Assembly (NCBI GenBank): GCA_009733575.1
Contig: ML769585.1
Coordinates: 62,001-126,000 of the forward strand
DNA: 64,000 bases
DNA from: Gymnopus androsaceus JB14
Lineage: Eukaryota > Basidiomycota > Agaricomycetes > Agaricales > Omphalotaceae
Reading direction: 5' to 3'
Shown here: positions 23,545-34,998 of the stretch, one piece after another
Position numbering within the stretch: the first letter of the stretch is position 1
Layout of the letters: the number at the start of each line of letters is the position of its first letter
Position numbers and translations under genes: made by a program
Notes under the pieces: model-generated
The model's input: the letters and a program-made list of their open reading frames with translations, nothing else
What the model was told of the DNA's origin: nothing
The model's database searches: none

Positions 23545-24198
23545 TAGACTTGAGCCAGTTGCCATAGTGGATGCAGCAATGTTTGATGATGAGTCAATCA
23601 AAGTGCCAAAAATGCAGTGACTGGTTTTTAATCTGGCAGTTTTGGCTTAGTTGGCTTTTTTCACATGCCGACTTATTGACTTCAACAAATTTTCTGAGAA
23701 TCAATTTTTCAAAAATTCAAACCCATGCATCCAAAATTCTGAAGAGACACTTTTGTGAAGATTTTTTTGCTGAAGAATAACTTTGTTTTTATCTGAATAT
23801 GTTAAGAAATGAGTTTGCTAGATGCTAATTACTTTGAACCAATGACATGTCACCAGATGACGCAGCACTTGAGTGGTGCTTAGAAGTACTAAGCACCCAT
23901 GCGGATAATATGTAAATTTAATTTTGAGCAATGGCTTCAAATAATTAAACTTAATAAAGGTATACCTTTGAAATTTGAATGGCTGTAAAATTCTGCATAA
24001 AACTGTCTCTTCAGAATTTTGGATGCATGAGTTTGAATAATTGATGCTCAGAAAATTTGTCAAAGTCCATAAGTTGACGTGTTAAAAAAGCTGAACATGC
24101 CAAAAGTGCCAGATTAAATACCAGTTGGCTGTTCCAGCCCAAACTTTGATCTTTCATCAAACATCACTGGGCCAATGCAGCCGGCTAGTTTGAGTCTA
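23545..24198. mobile_element. Mutator-type MITE with 9-bp target duplication
   Basis: The ends are TAGACTTGAGCC and (reverse complement) TAGACTCAAACTAGCC, with inverted similarity continuing for about 200 bp on each side. The 9-bp direct repeat CCATAGCTG flanks it (23536-23544 and 24199-24207). Paralogues A and B carry the uninterrupted site CATAGCTGGTTCCAG, which is a natural empty site. A 9-bp duplication with long TIRs is typical of Mutator-like elements. No coding capacity. Confidence 0.9.
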
Positions 24199-24677
24199 CC
24201 ATAGCTGGTTCCAGTACCATTGTCAGGATTTTGACAATTCACTGTACAAAAAGGTCTTAGTAAGAAGAGGAAATCACACAGGGAAGGGGGAAATAAGGAA
24301 CAGAAAGGAAGGAGAAATGGACGAGACACAAGTTGAATATCTAAACTTTGGCAAGCACTAGTTCCAGACTGACTAGTAAGGCAAGAGGAGATCAAGTAGC
24401 ATTCAACTTAAGGATGAACTAGATGTACAATAGTAAAACCCAATGTTGCTATGATCGAACAGACCAATAGCAATCACTTGAGCAAAAAGGGAGAGAAGGT
24501 TGCATTCCACTGTCTGGGCAATGGGTCAACAGAAATGTCTAGTGAGAAAGAAAGTTAGCAGGGACACCTGAAATTCCAGGACCAAACTTATCAAGGGGCA
24601 CAATATCTGACTTGGGCTTGTTGGAACTCAATTCAGAAATGGAGGTCAAGGTAGTATTACTAATCATCGAGCTTGTA

Positions 24678-26415
24678 CATCAGCATTTCCCCTGATTTAT
24701 AAACGCTATAATTGGCATAATGGTATAAACATTATGCCAGATCATACAGCCTCATACTCCAATAAAAATCAGATCATTTATACATGGTATATAATTGTAT
24801 AAACCATTTATACCAGATTTATACCCTCATTTATACTTGTTTATACAGTTGTTATATAGTGTTATACCAATGTTTAAAATTTACATGCCACACATAAAGT
24901 ACTGCATGAACTTGAATGCCCCACCAAGCCAGGGCTAGCCAGACAGTTGGTTGAACATGAGGTAACCTTGTCTGCCAACATCCCATGTTCAATGAGACCA
25001 ACAATGGTTTGATACTAAACTTGATGATTCAGGCTGAAGATGGAAGTGCGAAGGATGACAGATCTAGAGAATGATGCATTTGAGAAGTCAGTTCAAACTC
25101 TGAATCACGGTACTATACAGTCTCACGTGTGAAATTTTCCTCACTCCGACCATTCATCATCTTTTCTCTGTCTTTCCAATGTCTCCATTATGTTTTTACT
25201 TGGAAATTTGGAGGATAAGTATTGGCGTGCTTCAGAGATTTTAACTCTTCATCTTTCCTCTTTGCATCATTTTCAGCTTAGTACAGGATGGGGATAAACC
25301 AATTGGTGAGCGTAATGAGTCAATCTTTTCCTTGGCTTCTTTTCATGACAGGATTGTTCAACCAGGTTCTCATCCGCTGCACTTGAGTTTTAGGTGTGAG
25401 CTCCATATTTTTCCTTTACGCTGATTTCACTTCACTGATGCCACTATTTTCTTGGTATTAGGATAATTATATGGTTATGTGGTATGCATTCTCAAGTCTT
25501 CCTGTCAATATTAGACTCACTTTCCTTACTAGCTACCTCCGATTGCAGGAGTCCGAGTCATTTATTTTGTTGCGTTCAGGCCTTTGGTACATCACCTTTT
25601 GCTGGTGGGCCATACATAACTGATGTTTTTCTCTATAGTTTATGCTTCACCTTCTCTGCTACATCCTGGTCAAGTCAAGAAGTTACCTTCCTTCCTTATT
25701 CTCTTATCTTTCCTCAGGACATGGTCGGTCCAGCTGCCAGAGTTTTGGCTTGTGTTACCCATTATCACCATGTGTGTAGCTGTCTGTGTGCCAGGTCTTC
25801 TTAATTCAATCTGCTCGTTAAGTCTGAGTGGCTGGGTGGGAGCACTGGGGTACCAATTTGTAGAACTTCATAAATATTCATATCTTGGTCATTGTACAAG
25901 CTGATTTTCATGATCAATAGATTTTATTTTCTATTCATTTTCTGATGCTTGGCTAGTATAATAGAGCATAATTGAAAGTATGAGCCTGTATAAATGACCA
26001 TATGAATCAGTATAATCACATATAATCCAATGTATAAATGAGTCATGACTAATAGCTGGTGGTAAATGTGTATGAAATTGTATGAGCACATATACTGTTT
26101 ATGCACTCAGGATTTTATTGTTGGATTTCATATTGGGTTGTCAAGCTCGGAAGCTCGTTGTTCTGTTATCTACTCCTATATACCTGTATATAAGCTGTAG
26201 TTAATGGATGCATCTGCATCTGATTGTCCTTGCTTACCGCCACCAAGCAGGACAACTCGGAATTGACTTGTTGTTGTTCTTCTCCTCGAGTTTGAAGTGA
26301 CGCCACACCGTTTATCACAACATTTATTTATACACTCTGAAGGCTGTATAATCACACATAATTGCATAATTTTATACCGGATCATACGGTTTATATTTGT
26401 TGACAAATGCTGATG
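24678..26415. mobile_element. 1.7-kb element with CATCAGCATTT ends and TA target
   Basis: The left end is TA-CATCAGCATTT and the right end AAATGCTGATG-TA. Copy A of the same gene has an unbroken GCTCGTAATCAAG at this place, so the target was TA, duplicated. About 200 bp at the left and 480 bp at the right are AT-rich with TTTATAC-type motifs. The middle (about 24890-25900) is less AT-rich and shows no gene I recognise. The TA target suggests a Tc1/mariner-like, non-autonomous element; the terminal CATCAG is shared with the MITEs at 14461, 58901 and 58941. Confidence 0.8.
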
Positions 26416-26499
26416 TAATCAAGACATCCATGCCTCTGTTGAACATTTAACCTCAGCTGTATTTTATTGGAGAGATCAACTTGCATGGAACCCCCCAGC

Positions 26500-28010
26500 C
26501 ATATCCAGGCCACCTAAGGCAGTTACGACAGGTAAATGAATGGGTATATGACCGGAAAGCCAATGTGGATGGTACGCTTGGTTGCTACAAGGCTCAATTA
26601 GTAGTTATGGGTTTCACACAGCGATCCAACAATTATGGGGAAGTTTACGCACCGGTTGTGCGCATAGTCTCCATTCGCCTTATTCTTGCTTGGACAGCTT
26701 ATGCTAATTGGGAACTGTTTTCATTTGATGTTAAACATGTGTTCCTGAATGCCGAGCTCAAGGAAGAGGTTTATGTCTCACAGATCCCTGGCTACCCTGA
26801 TCAATCTCCTTCCACCATGTTACGTCTGAAGCACGCACTATATGGGCTTCACCAATCTTCCACGGCATGGTATGCAAAGCTTCGTAGTGTTCTCAAGTCA
26901 ATGGGTTTCTTGCGCTGTGGCAACAATGCAGCTGTATTCGTCTGCTGTTTCCAGAAAAGTCCCAACCCTTTGATTCCCATGCCAGCTAACAGAGAGCCTC
27001 TCACTATGTTTGTTCCTGTCCATGTAGATGATGGACTGGTTTCCATGAATTCGACTGCCCTTTACCTCTGGTTCATCCACACCATTAATATCCACTTTCT
27101 GGTTATCAATCAGGGCACTGCTACATCTTACATCAGTATCTGCATCTCCCACGACCATGCTAACTGTTTACTATGGTTATTGCAGGAGGTATATATTGAC
27201 AAGCTACTGGAGAATTACAGCCTCCAGGAGTGCTCATACAATGATCTTCCCCTCTGCCTACCTTTACCCTCCAAACCTTCTCCAGAAGCAGTTCTATGTG
27301 ATTCAGATATAAAGGTCTATCAGGCTCTTATTGGGTGCCTGCTTTTCCTGGCTCTCCGTACCTGCGCTGACATCACATTTACTGTCATGTTCCTTGCACA
27401 ATTCAACTCTAAATCGACCCAGACCCATCTTGTTGCTGCAAAGGGCACTCTATGATACCTTGCAAAGATGAAATCATGGTTGCTTCAATATGGGGGTGGT
27501 ACTTGAAAATTGCTGCTGGATGCACTCAAACTATTGGAGGATATGCTCATTATGTTGGATTCGGATTGGGGCTCAGATGCCGTAGATCAAAAATCCGTTT
27601 CTGGTTTCTCCATCTTCATGTTTGGAGGTCTTGTCACCTGGTCAGCCTCTAAACATAAGTCTATTGCCCTCTCATCTACCAAATCGGAGTATATGGGCTT
27701 GATGCATGCACTACGTGAGGCTCTATGGGTATGCCTTTTCCTTGTACTCGTTGAACTTCCGATTCCCGCCCATTTTCTATTGCATCCAACAACCAGAGTG
27801 CATTGTTCATTGCCAACTCAGATTCCGTTTCTGCTCGGTCGAAGCACATTGACATCAAGTACCACTTCATTTGTTCTCAACTGGATGATGGTACGTTCCT
27901 CACCATATGGGTTCCTACTTCAAGTATGATTGCAGACATTTTCACCAAAGCTTTACCTACTGACTTACATTACAAACATTCTTGTTCTCTTGGACTTGTC
28001 CCTCATTGAT
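26500..28010 (+). pseudogene. copia reverse transcriptase and RNase H, partial
   Basis: Starting from WVYDRKANVDGTLGCYKAQ, the frame contains LFSFDVKHVFLNAELKEEVY, LKHALYGLHQSSTAWY, a VPVHVDDGL block in the place of the usual Y-x-D-D, and the RT tail (ALRTCADITFTVMFL). After a shift near 27455, RNase H follows (SIALSSTKSEYMGLMHAL) and then SKHIDIKYHFICSQL and DIFTKALPTDLHY, the typical copia C-terminus. Different from the first copia element in both sequence and LTR. Confidence 0.9.
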
Positions 28011-28053
28011 TCATCTTTCTTGGACCGCATGCCTTATTCGTCCACTGGGGGTG

Positions 28054-28488
28054 TGTTAGACTACACTACATATATTTTCTGCTTTGGCCTCCTCATTTGG
28101 CATAGTCCGGTTTGGCATGTGACCGGTGGCTTCATATATACCACTGATTCCCACACCTGCTCTTCAGCTGTTTGACTTCATTCATCATCTGAGGAGTGAG
28201 TATCTTGTTCATTTTGCATACCTATTCATGTACTGACACTACAGTAGTTTTCCCGTGTTTTCATCCGTGATCTAGGTATTTCTTATATACAGCTGTTTGA
28301 CTTCATTCATCATCTGAGGAGTGAGTACCTTGTTCATTTTGCATACCTATTCATGTACTGACACTATGGTAGTTTTCCCATGTTTTCATCCGTGATCTAG
28401 GTATTTCTTATATACAGCTGTTTGACTTTGTTCATCATCTGAGGATTTTCCTGTGTTTTCGTCTGTGATCTAGATCTAGGTCTCAACA
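28054..28488 (+). repeat. 3' LTR of copia 2 with internal 125-bp tandem repeat
   Basis: The LTR starts TGTTAGAC after a short purine run and ends CTCAACA. Units begin with CAGCTGTTTGACTT at 28165, 28290 and 28415: two full 125-bp copies and a shortened third. Confidence 0.8.
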
Positions 28489-30235
28489 AAACTCATCAGC
28501 ATCGAAGGCCGGTCCCTTCTTCTGCCCCTGCCACTCAGTGCTTTCTGGTCTAATTGAGAATATTCAGTGAGGACTCGGTGGCCCAGCGGGATGAGTAAAA
28601 TATGAGGGACTAACTGAGTGTGAACTGAGATCTGGGTGCTTGGAAAGGTACAAGTGCGGCGATCACCGAGAACATTTAACTCGACGTCCCCTCCTCTGGA
28701 TGAAGAGAATCCTCCATAGCTGGTTCCAGTGCCATTTTCAGGATGTCGACAATTCACTGTACGAAAAGGTCTTAGTAAGGAGAGGAAATCATGCAGGGGA
28801 GGGTTAGGGAACAGAAAGGAAGGAGAAACGTACGAGATACAAGTAGAGAGAATGTATAAACTTTGGCGAGTGCCAGTTCCGGACTGACTAGCAAGGTAAG
28901 AGGAGGTTAAGTAGCATTCAAGTTGAAGATGGACTAGACGTACGATAGTAAAGTCCGATGCCGCTATGATTGAACAGACCGATAGCGATCGCTTGAGTAA
29001 AAAGTGAGAGAAGGTTGCATTCCACTGTCCGAGCGATGAGTCGACGGAAACGTCTGATGAGAAAGAAAGTTAGCAGGGACACCCGCCATTTCAGGACCAA
29101 ACTTACCGAGGGGCACGATAGCTGACTTGGGCTTGTTGGAACTCAATTCGGAAGCGGAGGTCAAGGTAGTAAATCATCGAGCTCGTAATCAAGACATCCG
29201 CGCCTCTGTTGAACATTCAATCCCAGCTGTATTTTATTGGAGAGATCAACTTGCACGGAACCCCCCAACCATATCCAGGCCACGGGTCTGAACATCAATC
29301 AGCAATTAAACTGGTGTATTCCAAGTGTTAAAGGCAAGTCGTGCACTTACAGGACGAGGCTGAGATCCGAGATCAGCTTGTGGGTTGCTGTGATGTGCAC
29401 TTCCCAGCACATGATACCTGTGAAGATTCAAGGATATTTAGTTGTTTGTAAGATAAAAAGAGGCAATAGTTCATACACCAGCCCAATGTGGAGAGGCATA
29501 CTATCACTAGCGACAGAATCCAGTTCTTTCTCAAAGACATTATCCAAAGGCGCCACGCATAAAAGAGCTGCACACTGAGACCACACGTTGCCCTGTAAGT
29601 GGTAACCAGTTAATCTTAGCGTGAGCACTACAACCTGCTGTCTTACAAGAGGAGAGGATCAACGGCAAGTGCCCAATGGATGAACGCCAATGCGGCGGGA
29701 TCTGAGAAGCAAATGTGGTTAGTAAGTTACCAGTAGAGTGGATCCAGGGACTCACTCGCGTAATTTGTGACAGCCCAGTTATAAGTCCACATACCTGCCA
29801 ATGCGAAAACATCAGTAGGCCCAAAATCTGCAGAATGACGTTGCCGACCAGCTGCAATGGTGTCACCGATGCACATGCTGACACACAGAATAACTAAGGC
29901 TTTGAACCAGCCCGAATCATTGGGAAACTTTGAGAAATAAGTCCATGCTGGTGAAAGGCAAGTTCGCATCAGTACCGCGAATATAAGTGACAATGTAAGC
30001 TTAAGCACTCACTGGCACAAAGCACGATACCCATTGTCAAGTACTTGTAATAACATTAACAATAATTGAGCTAAATTCATGCGAGGATCAGAGAGTTCCA
30101 CCAACCGAAAAGTAGTTGCTGACAACCTGTTGAGTGCTATTAGCTTCCTGAGATTAGATTCACTTCAAAGAGACCCACTAGTGCTCCAACTGAAAGATTA
30201 ATCTCGGCCTGCTCTGCTGCAGAAAGGCCCAACAT
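28476..30235 (-). CDS. DUF6534 integral membrane protein, copy A
   Basis: The start at 30235 reads MLGLSAAEQAEINLSVGALV. About eight exons with 45-60 nt introns give TMGIVLCA, WTYFSKFPNDSGWFKALVIL, CVSMCIGDTIAAG, MWTYNWAVTNYA, NPAALAFIHWA, VQLFYAWRLWIMSLRKNW and, in the second half, ITSSMIYYLDLRFRIE and RRLIARTVECNLLSLF. The alternation of long hydrophobic segments with short charged loops predicts about seven membrane passes; the second half is the DUF6534 region. The C-terminus (NGTGTSYGGFSSSRGG) is soluble. Exons join in frame at the junctions I checked. Function is unknown for the family. The last 13 bases overlap the end of the adjoining copia LTR as I drew it, so the LTR may contribute the stop. 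Confidence 0.85.
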
Positions 30236-30670
30236 CCTGAAGTAATAATGCTTTCTGGTATTGGGGGAGCACAATGAGTAGTCTGAGCGGGGTTTGAAAG
30301 GACGATTTAGTTGCACCGAAACTTACAGTATATATAGTATCATGCATTGCTCGCCTCAGTAAATTCTCACCGTCTGTGAGCTCTGTACGTTAAGGAGTCA
30401 GGGTCTTCTTATAGTATACATACGTCGGAAGCACTGGCATGTCACCTGTAATTTGGGATGCTTTCATATACCCACTTAAAGAGCATTTCCTTCGAGTAAC
30501 TTTGGGGTATTCTCCATAAAAGACGGATCTCGGCAAAGCAAGATATTAATTGTCAGGGCCAAGTGCTCCTCATGCTCAGTGCCAGTGCTCATAACAGGTT
30601 TGGACTCCGACTTCCCATTTCGCTTGCGCTGGAATTCGAAACCGGACTACTGGTGACTCTTGTTTATCCG
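30236..30670. other. duplicated promoter of copy A and MTR4 3' flank
   Basis: No gene. The stretch matches 34523-34990, the sequence between DUF6534 copy B and the end of MTR4, with small indels. Confidence 0.75.
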
Positions 30671-30689
30671 CATCAACGAGTTCCCGCCA

Positions 30690-31160
30690 GCAGAGTTGGA
30701 TCCAATTCAAGTCTAGAGATACAAAGAAGAGTAGAAGAAAACGGAATTTGGACGTTCCAGCATTTCTGAGGTCTTTTCAAACATTTCTTGAAGTTCCTTA
30801 TTCCCAATGACCTTGGCCCCCATCGCCCTCTGCCGAAGTAATTCACCCAGTCGTCGAAACACACAAGTGATACTGCCTTCAAATATGTCTTTGAGCTGTA
30901 AAACATTCGCAGTGAGAAGAGAGCTGCAATGACAAGTATAACAAATCGCACCTAACAAATTTCAGAGAACAATGCCTCACGACACCATGTGCATTACGGT
31001 GTCCTTTAGTTCTACCTTAAACCAGGCAACATACTTCTCCTCATCAATGGGCAATTCAATCTCTATTAATACTTGGGCAAGCCCTTGGCAAGTTCCTGCA
31101 TCACGCGTAAAGGAGCAGCGAGCTCTTCGCTAAGCTCGGATTGAGATCAGACAGCGTCGA
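30690..31160 (-). pseudogene. truncated duplicate of the MTR4 3' end
   Basis: The minus strand reads [18 protein letters not shown] and [19 protein letters not shown] followed by SSLYL, the last exon of MTR4, plus part of the preceding exon. It matches 34999-35460 of the full gene, with base changes that include a 1-bp loss at 31085. Homology stops at GAGATCAGACAGCG (31144-31157). No helicase core is present, so this is a fragment carried along with DUF6534 copy A. Confidence 0.9.
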
Positions 31161-31900
31161 AGGGATGGGAGGAGCGGAGGGGAGGAGGAGGAATCCGAAT
31201 GCAGAGCGGGAGTTTGGGTTGGACGATAAGGTAGATTTTGAGGAGGTACCAGAAATGATATTGGGGCTGAAAGATGTAGATTTGGGAGAGTCGCGTCTCG
31301 AAGTCGTCCAGTCTTCTAGCTCGGGTAATTCTCCGGGAAGTTTCTTGTGGCTTTGAGGATTGGGAGTGGAGCAGAACTGCTAGAATTAGAGCTAGAGCTT
31401 GGCTTCGGATAGGAAGAGGGAAAGAGTTGTTCGCCCTTCCACCTCGATTATCTCGTTCCGACGTGAGTATAGGCCCAAAGGCTTTCCTGTAAATGGCCAG
31501 AGTTAATGAAGGAATCGAGTCAGCACGACTCAAATCCAGTTCAAGAAACCAACGAAGGATCGTACCTTCAACTGCCTCTCTCTCTCCCTCTGCTTGACTT
31601 CCTTATCCAAGTCCGATGAATCCCGTTCAGCTTGAAACGCCTCCCTCCTTTGCTGTTGATGGAGTCTTGGCGAGAGCTGGGGGTCGGACGTCCATTAGAA
31701 TACTGTATTGTTCAAATCATTGGTTAGTTGAAAAGAGCAAGAACCATGCAAGAAAGAACTAACCTGGCCAAATATCTGTAAAACCAAACAAAATTTACCA
31801 ACTCCGAACGTTTATTTAGACTTTAGCATTCGGTCTACTTCCTGAAGCATGAGCGGATCCTGTGAGCGGCGTTAGCGCAGACCATGGATTGGCATCGCTG
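31160..31900 (-). pseudogene. gene X fragment 1 (unidentified, duplicated)
   Basis: Related sequence occurs at 38730-39100 and 41930-42450. Reading the minus strand: MLQEVDRMLKSK near 31825, an exon ending in WPG, then after an intron a segment near 31600 that can be read as RREAFQAERDSSDLDKEVKQ, a charged probable coiled coil, followed by another intron and a segment beginning GKPLGLYSRRNE. I do not recognise the protein. Intron positions are shared by the copies, so they derive from a real spliced gene. Here the 3' end is joined to the broken MTR4 fragment. Confidence 0.5.
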
Positions 31901-32774
31901 GCGTTAGCGGTCCATGAATTCGTCTTACATTCAGACTGAAGGATAAGGACATGAAATTGCAAGAACAGCAAAGCGATCTTGTTCATACAACTTTGCTTCC
32001 TTTTATCATCTTCAACTTTTGGTTAAGCTTCTACCGACGACATCGACCATATATGTATCTTCAACAAGCCTTCCCATTGATATTTACCAGAAATCGCCTC
32101 TCAGGACAACCCTGGACTCGACATTCTTAACTTATCTTCACTGTAATTCGCTCTATCATCAATGTAGATTATCAAACTCGAAACGGATCTACAACTACAT
32201 CTGTCCATTGTTCTTGCACAATATCGGGCTATTAGGCAAAACGACGCGTTCAAAGTCGTTCAATACCTCTTCTTGGCTTATAGCGCTGTCACCTGCAGCT
32301 GTCTTCCGAGTAACTTCTTGCGCGCGAACGAGACCCTGCTCGTAACGTAGAACTACTAGTGGCTCCAAATCTGCACCGTTTGGGACGTTTGTATGGGATG
32401 GTATCGAGATTCCAGCGAGCAGCATGTGGGCCAGCGATGTCTTCAATTGAAAGAGATCGGGACAAACGTTAGATGCGAAAAATAGATCTCGAAGCGAGGT
32501 AGGTTCTGCGAGATCTTACTGTATCCCAAATTCTTTGCTTTTTCCGATCCGACAAGTTTCTCGATCTTCACTACGAACACCGGGGTGATTATAGTCTCCT
32601 CCTGCAAAAAGGATTAACAGGAGATATGTCCAAGAGAATGTCCGGTGGGTGGGTCAGATTCATTCTTCCAAGTGGACTTTTGACCATATAGGCAAGCTCA
32701 ATACGCACTCGCCTGAGTTGTACCGCTCTGCCAATATATATGTAGGGCCTTATACTGGCGGCACAACATGGATA
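31900..32774. other. no clear gene; 3' flank of DUF6534 copy B
   Basis: Short open stretches only (for example 32195-32446, minus). The end (32615-32770) is the conserved 3' flank found beside copy E and, inverted, after copy C at about 41620-41660. Confidence 0.5.
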
Positions 32775-34522
32775 TCAAAAAGATTCATCGGCATTGAACG
32801 CCAGCCCCTTCTTCTGCCCCTCGTTGGTTTCTCGTCTAATTGGGAAATATTCAGTGAGGACTCGGAGGCCCAGTGGGATGAGCACAGTATGAAGGACTAA
32901 CTGGGTGTGAACTGGGATCTGGGTGCTTGAAAAAGTACAAGTGTGGCGATCATCGAGAACATGTGGGCCTAACTCGATATTTCCTCCTCTGGATGGAGAG
33001 AATCCTACATAGCTGGTTCCAGTGCCATTGTCATGATGACGACTATTCACTGTACGAATAGGAGGGGAGAGTGAGAAGTAGGAATGGAAAGAAAGGGGAA
33101 ACGTACAAGAAACAAGTAGAGAGAATGTATAAACTTTGGCGAGCATCATTTCCGGACCGACTATGTAGCAAGACAAGATGAACTTCAGTAGTATTGAACT
33201 TGAGGATGGACTAGAGGTACGATAGTAAAGTCTAATGCCGCTATGATTGAACAGACCGAAAGCGATCGCTTGAGCAAAAAGGGAGAGAAGGTTGCATTCC
33301 ACTGTCCGGGCGATGAGTCGACGGAAACGTCTGATGAAAAAGAAAGTTAGCAAAGACACCCGACAATTCAAAGACCAAACGTACCGAGGGGCACGATAGA
33401 TGACTTGGGCTTGTTGGAACTCAATTCGGAAACGGAGGTCAAGGTAGTAAATCATTGAGCTCGTAATCAAGATATCCGCGCCTCTGTTGAACGTTTAGCC
33501 CGGTACTGGTATTTTATTGGAAAGAAAAACTTGCACAGAACCCACCAACCACACCCAGGCCGCGGGTCTGACAATCGATCAGCAGTAAAAATGGTATATT
33601 CCAAATGAACTGCACTTACAGGACGAGGCTGAGATCCAAGATGAGCTTGTGGGTTGCTGAAGTGTATACTATCCAGCAAACCATACCTGTGAAGATTGAA
33701 AGATATTTACCCATTTGTTAGATGAAGAGGCAAGATGACATACACCAGCCCAATGTGGAGAGGCATACTATCACTACAGGCAAAATCCGATTCTTTCTTA
33801 TGGACATTATCCAAACGCGGCACGCATAGAAGAGCTGCACACTGAGACCACACGTTGCCCTGTAAGTGGTAACCAGTTAACCATTAACATTAGCACTGCG
33901 ACCACAAATGCAGCTGCTGTCTCACAAGAGGAGAGGATCAACGGCAAGCGCCCAATGGGTGAACCCCAATGCGGCGGGATCTGAGGAGCAAGGGTGGTTA
34001 GTAAGTTACCGATAGAATGGATCTGAGGATTCACTCGCGTAATTTGTGACAGCCCAGTCATAAGTCCACATACCTGCCAATGCGAAAATATCAGTACGCT
34101 TGAAGCTCAGATGAGTAGAATGACGACGCCGACCAGTTGCAACGGTATCAGCAATGCACATACTGATACACAGAAAAACTAAGACTTTGAACCACCATTT
34201 ATCATTGGGAACTTGAAGAAATAGGCCCATGCTGGTCAGAGGCAAGTTCACGACGTAAGTATCGCGAACGTGAGTGTCGATGTAAGCTCAAGCACTCACT
34301 GGCACAAAGCACGATACCCATTGTCAAGTACTTGTAATAACATTAACAATAATTGAGCTAAATTCATGCGAGAATCAGAGAGTTCCACCAACCGAAAAGT
34401 AGTTGCTGACAACCTGTTGAGTGCCATTAGCTTCCTGAAATTAGATTCACTTCAAAGAGACCCACTACTGCTCCAAGTGAAAGATTGATCTCGGTGTGCT
34501 CCGCTGCAGAAAGGCCCGACAT
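32775..34522 (-). CDS. DUF6534 integral membrane protein, copy B
   Basis: The start at 34522 reads MSGLSAAEHTEINLSLGAVV. Exon pattern and introns match copy A; conserved segments are VLCISMCIADTVATG, MWTYDWAVTNYA, DLRFRIEFQQAQV, RRLIARTVECNLLSLFAQA and a C-terminus with NGTGTSYVGFSPSRGG ending at 32775. About seven hydrophobic spans. It lies tail-to-head downstream of MTR4 on the same strand. Its upstream region carries a 58-bp insertion derived from the DUF6589 promoter repeat. Some splice joints were not verified, so a hidden frameshift is possible. Confidence 0.85.
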
Positions 34523-34689
34523 CCTGAAGTAATAATGTTTTCTGGTGTTGGGGGAGAACAACGAGTAGTCTGAGCGGGGTTTGAAAGGATGATTTAGTTG
34601 CACCGAAACTTGCAGTACAGTATTATGTATGCACTACGTCTGTGAGCTGTACGTTAAGGAGCCACTTCTTGTACATACGTCGGAAGCAC

Positions 34690-34747
34690 TCTATATACAC
34701 ATCCAACGGATCGTCAGCGTATATTCGAGTCTGCTTATAGGAGACTA
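34690..34747. repeat. 58-bp promoter-repeat insertion flanked by 9-bp direct repeats
   Basis: The inserted segment matches the TATATA-containing core of the repeat at 6705-6766 and 9410-9466. It is bracketed by CGGAAGCAC (34681-34689) and CGGAAGCGC (34748-34756). The paralogous upstream region of copy A has a single CGGAAGCAC and no insertion. Confidence 0.75.
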
Positions 34748-34998
34748 CGGAAGCGCTGGACATGTCACATTTGGGGTGCTTTCATATACCCACTTAAAGA
34801 GTACTTCCTTCGGGATTCTCCATGAAAGACGGATCTGGGCAAAGCAAGACATTAACTGTCAGGGCCAAGTGCTCCTCATGCTCAGTGCCAGACCGAACAG
34901 GTTTGAACTCCAACTTCCCACTTGACACGCAATGGAATTCGAAACCAGACTACTCTTGTTGACGAGTTCCCGCCCGCAGAGTTGGATCCAAATCAAGT

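Larger units (their letters stand above)
23341..26496 (-). pseudogene. DUF6534 membrane protein copy E, decayed and interrupted
   Basis: Aligned by eye with copy A (28490-29285), this holds the C-terminal exons: VNCQNPDNGTGTSYG near 24240, the region matching RRFRRLIARTVEC at about 24500, and the exon around 24640. It is interrupted by a 654-bp Mutator-type MITE (23545-24198) and a 1.7-kb TA-target element (24678-26415). The upstream piece 26416-26496 matches 29175-29280 of copy A and ends abruptly at the second copia element; the N-terminal exons are missing. Where copy A has CpG, copy E very often has TG or CA, so the paralogue has decayed by CpG transitions. Confidence 0.85.
26497..28488 (+). 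mobile_element. 5'-truncated second copia element with 3' LTR
   Basis: The element begins abruptly inside reverse transcriptase (PPKAVTTGK) against DUF6534 copy E, and runs through RNase H into a 435-bp 3' LTR. No 5' LTR, gag or integrase is present in this window. Directly after the LTR the sequence is the 3' region of DUF6534 copy A. The loss of the 5' half of the element and the 5' half of copy E at the same joint suggests a deletion spanning both. Confidence 0.85.

Noticed and set aside
25484..25904. Hydrophobic overlapping ORFs in two frames
   Set aside because: Two frames are open by chance in pyrimidine-rich DNA inside the TA element; no start context or domain.
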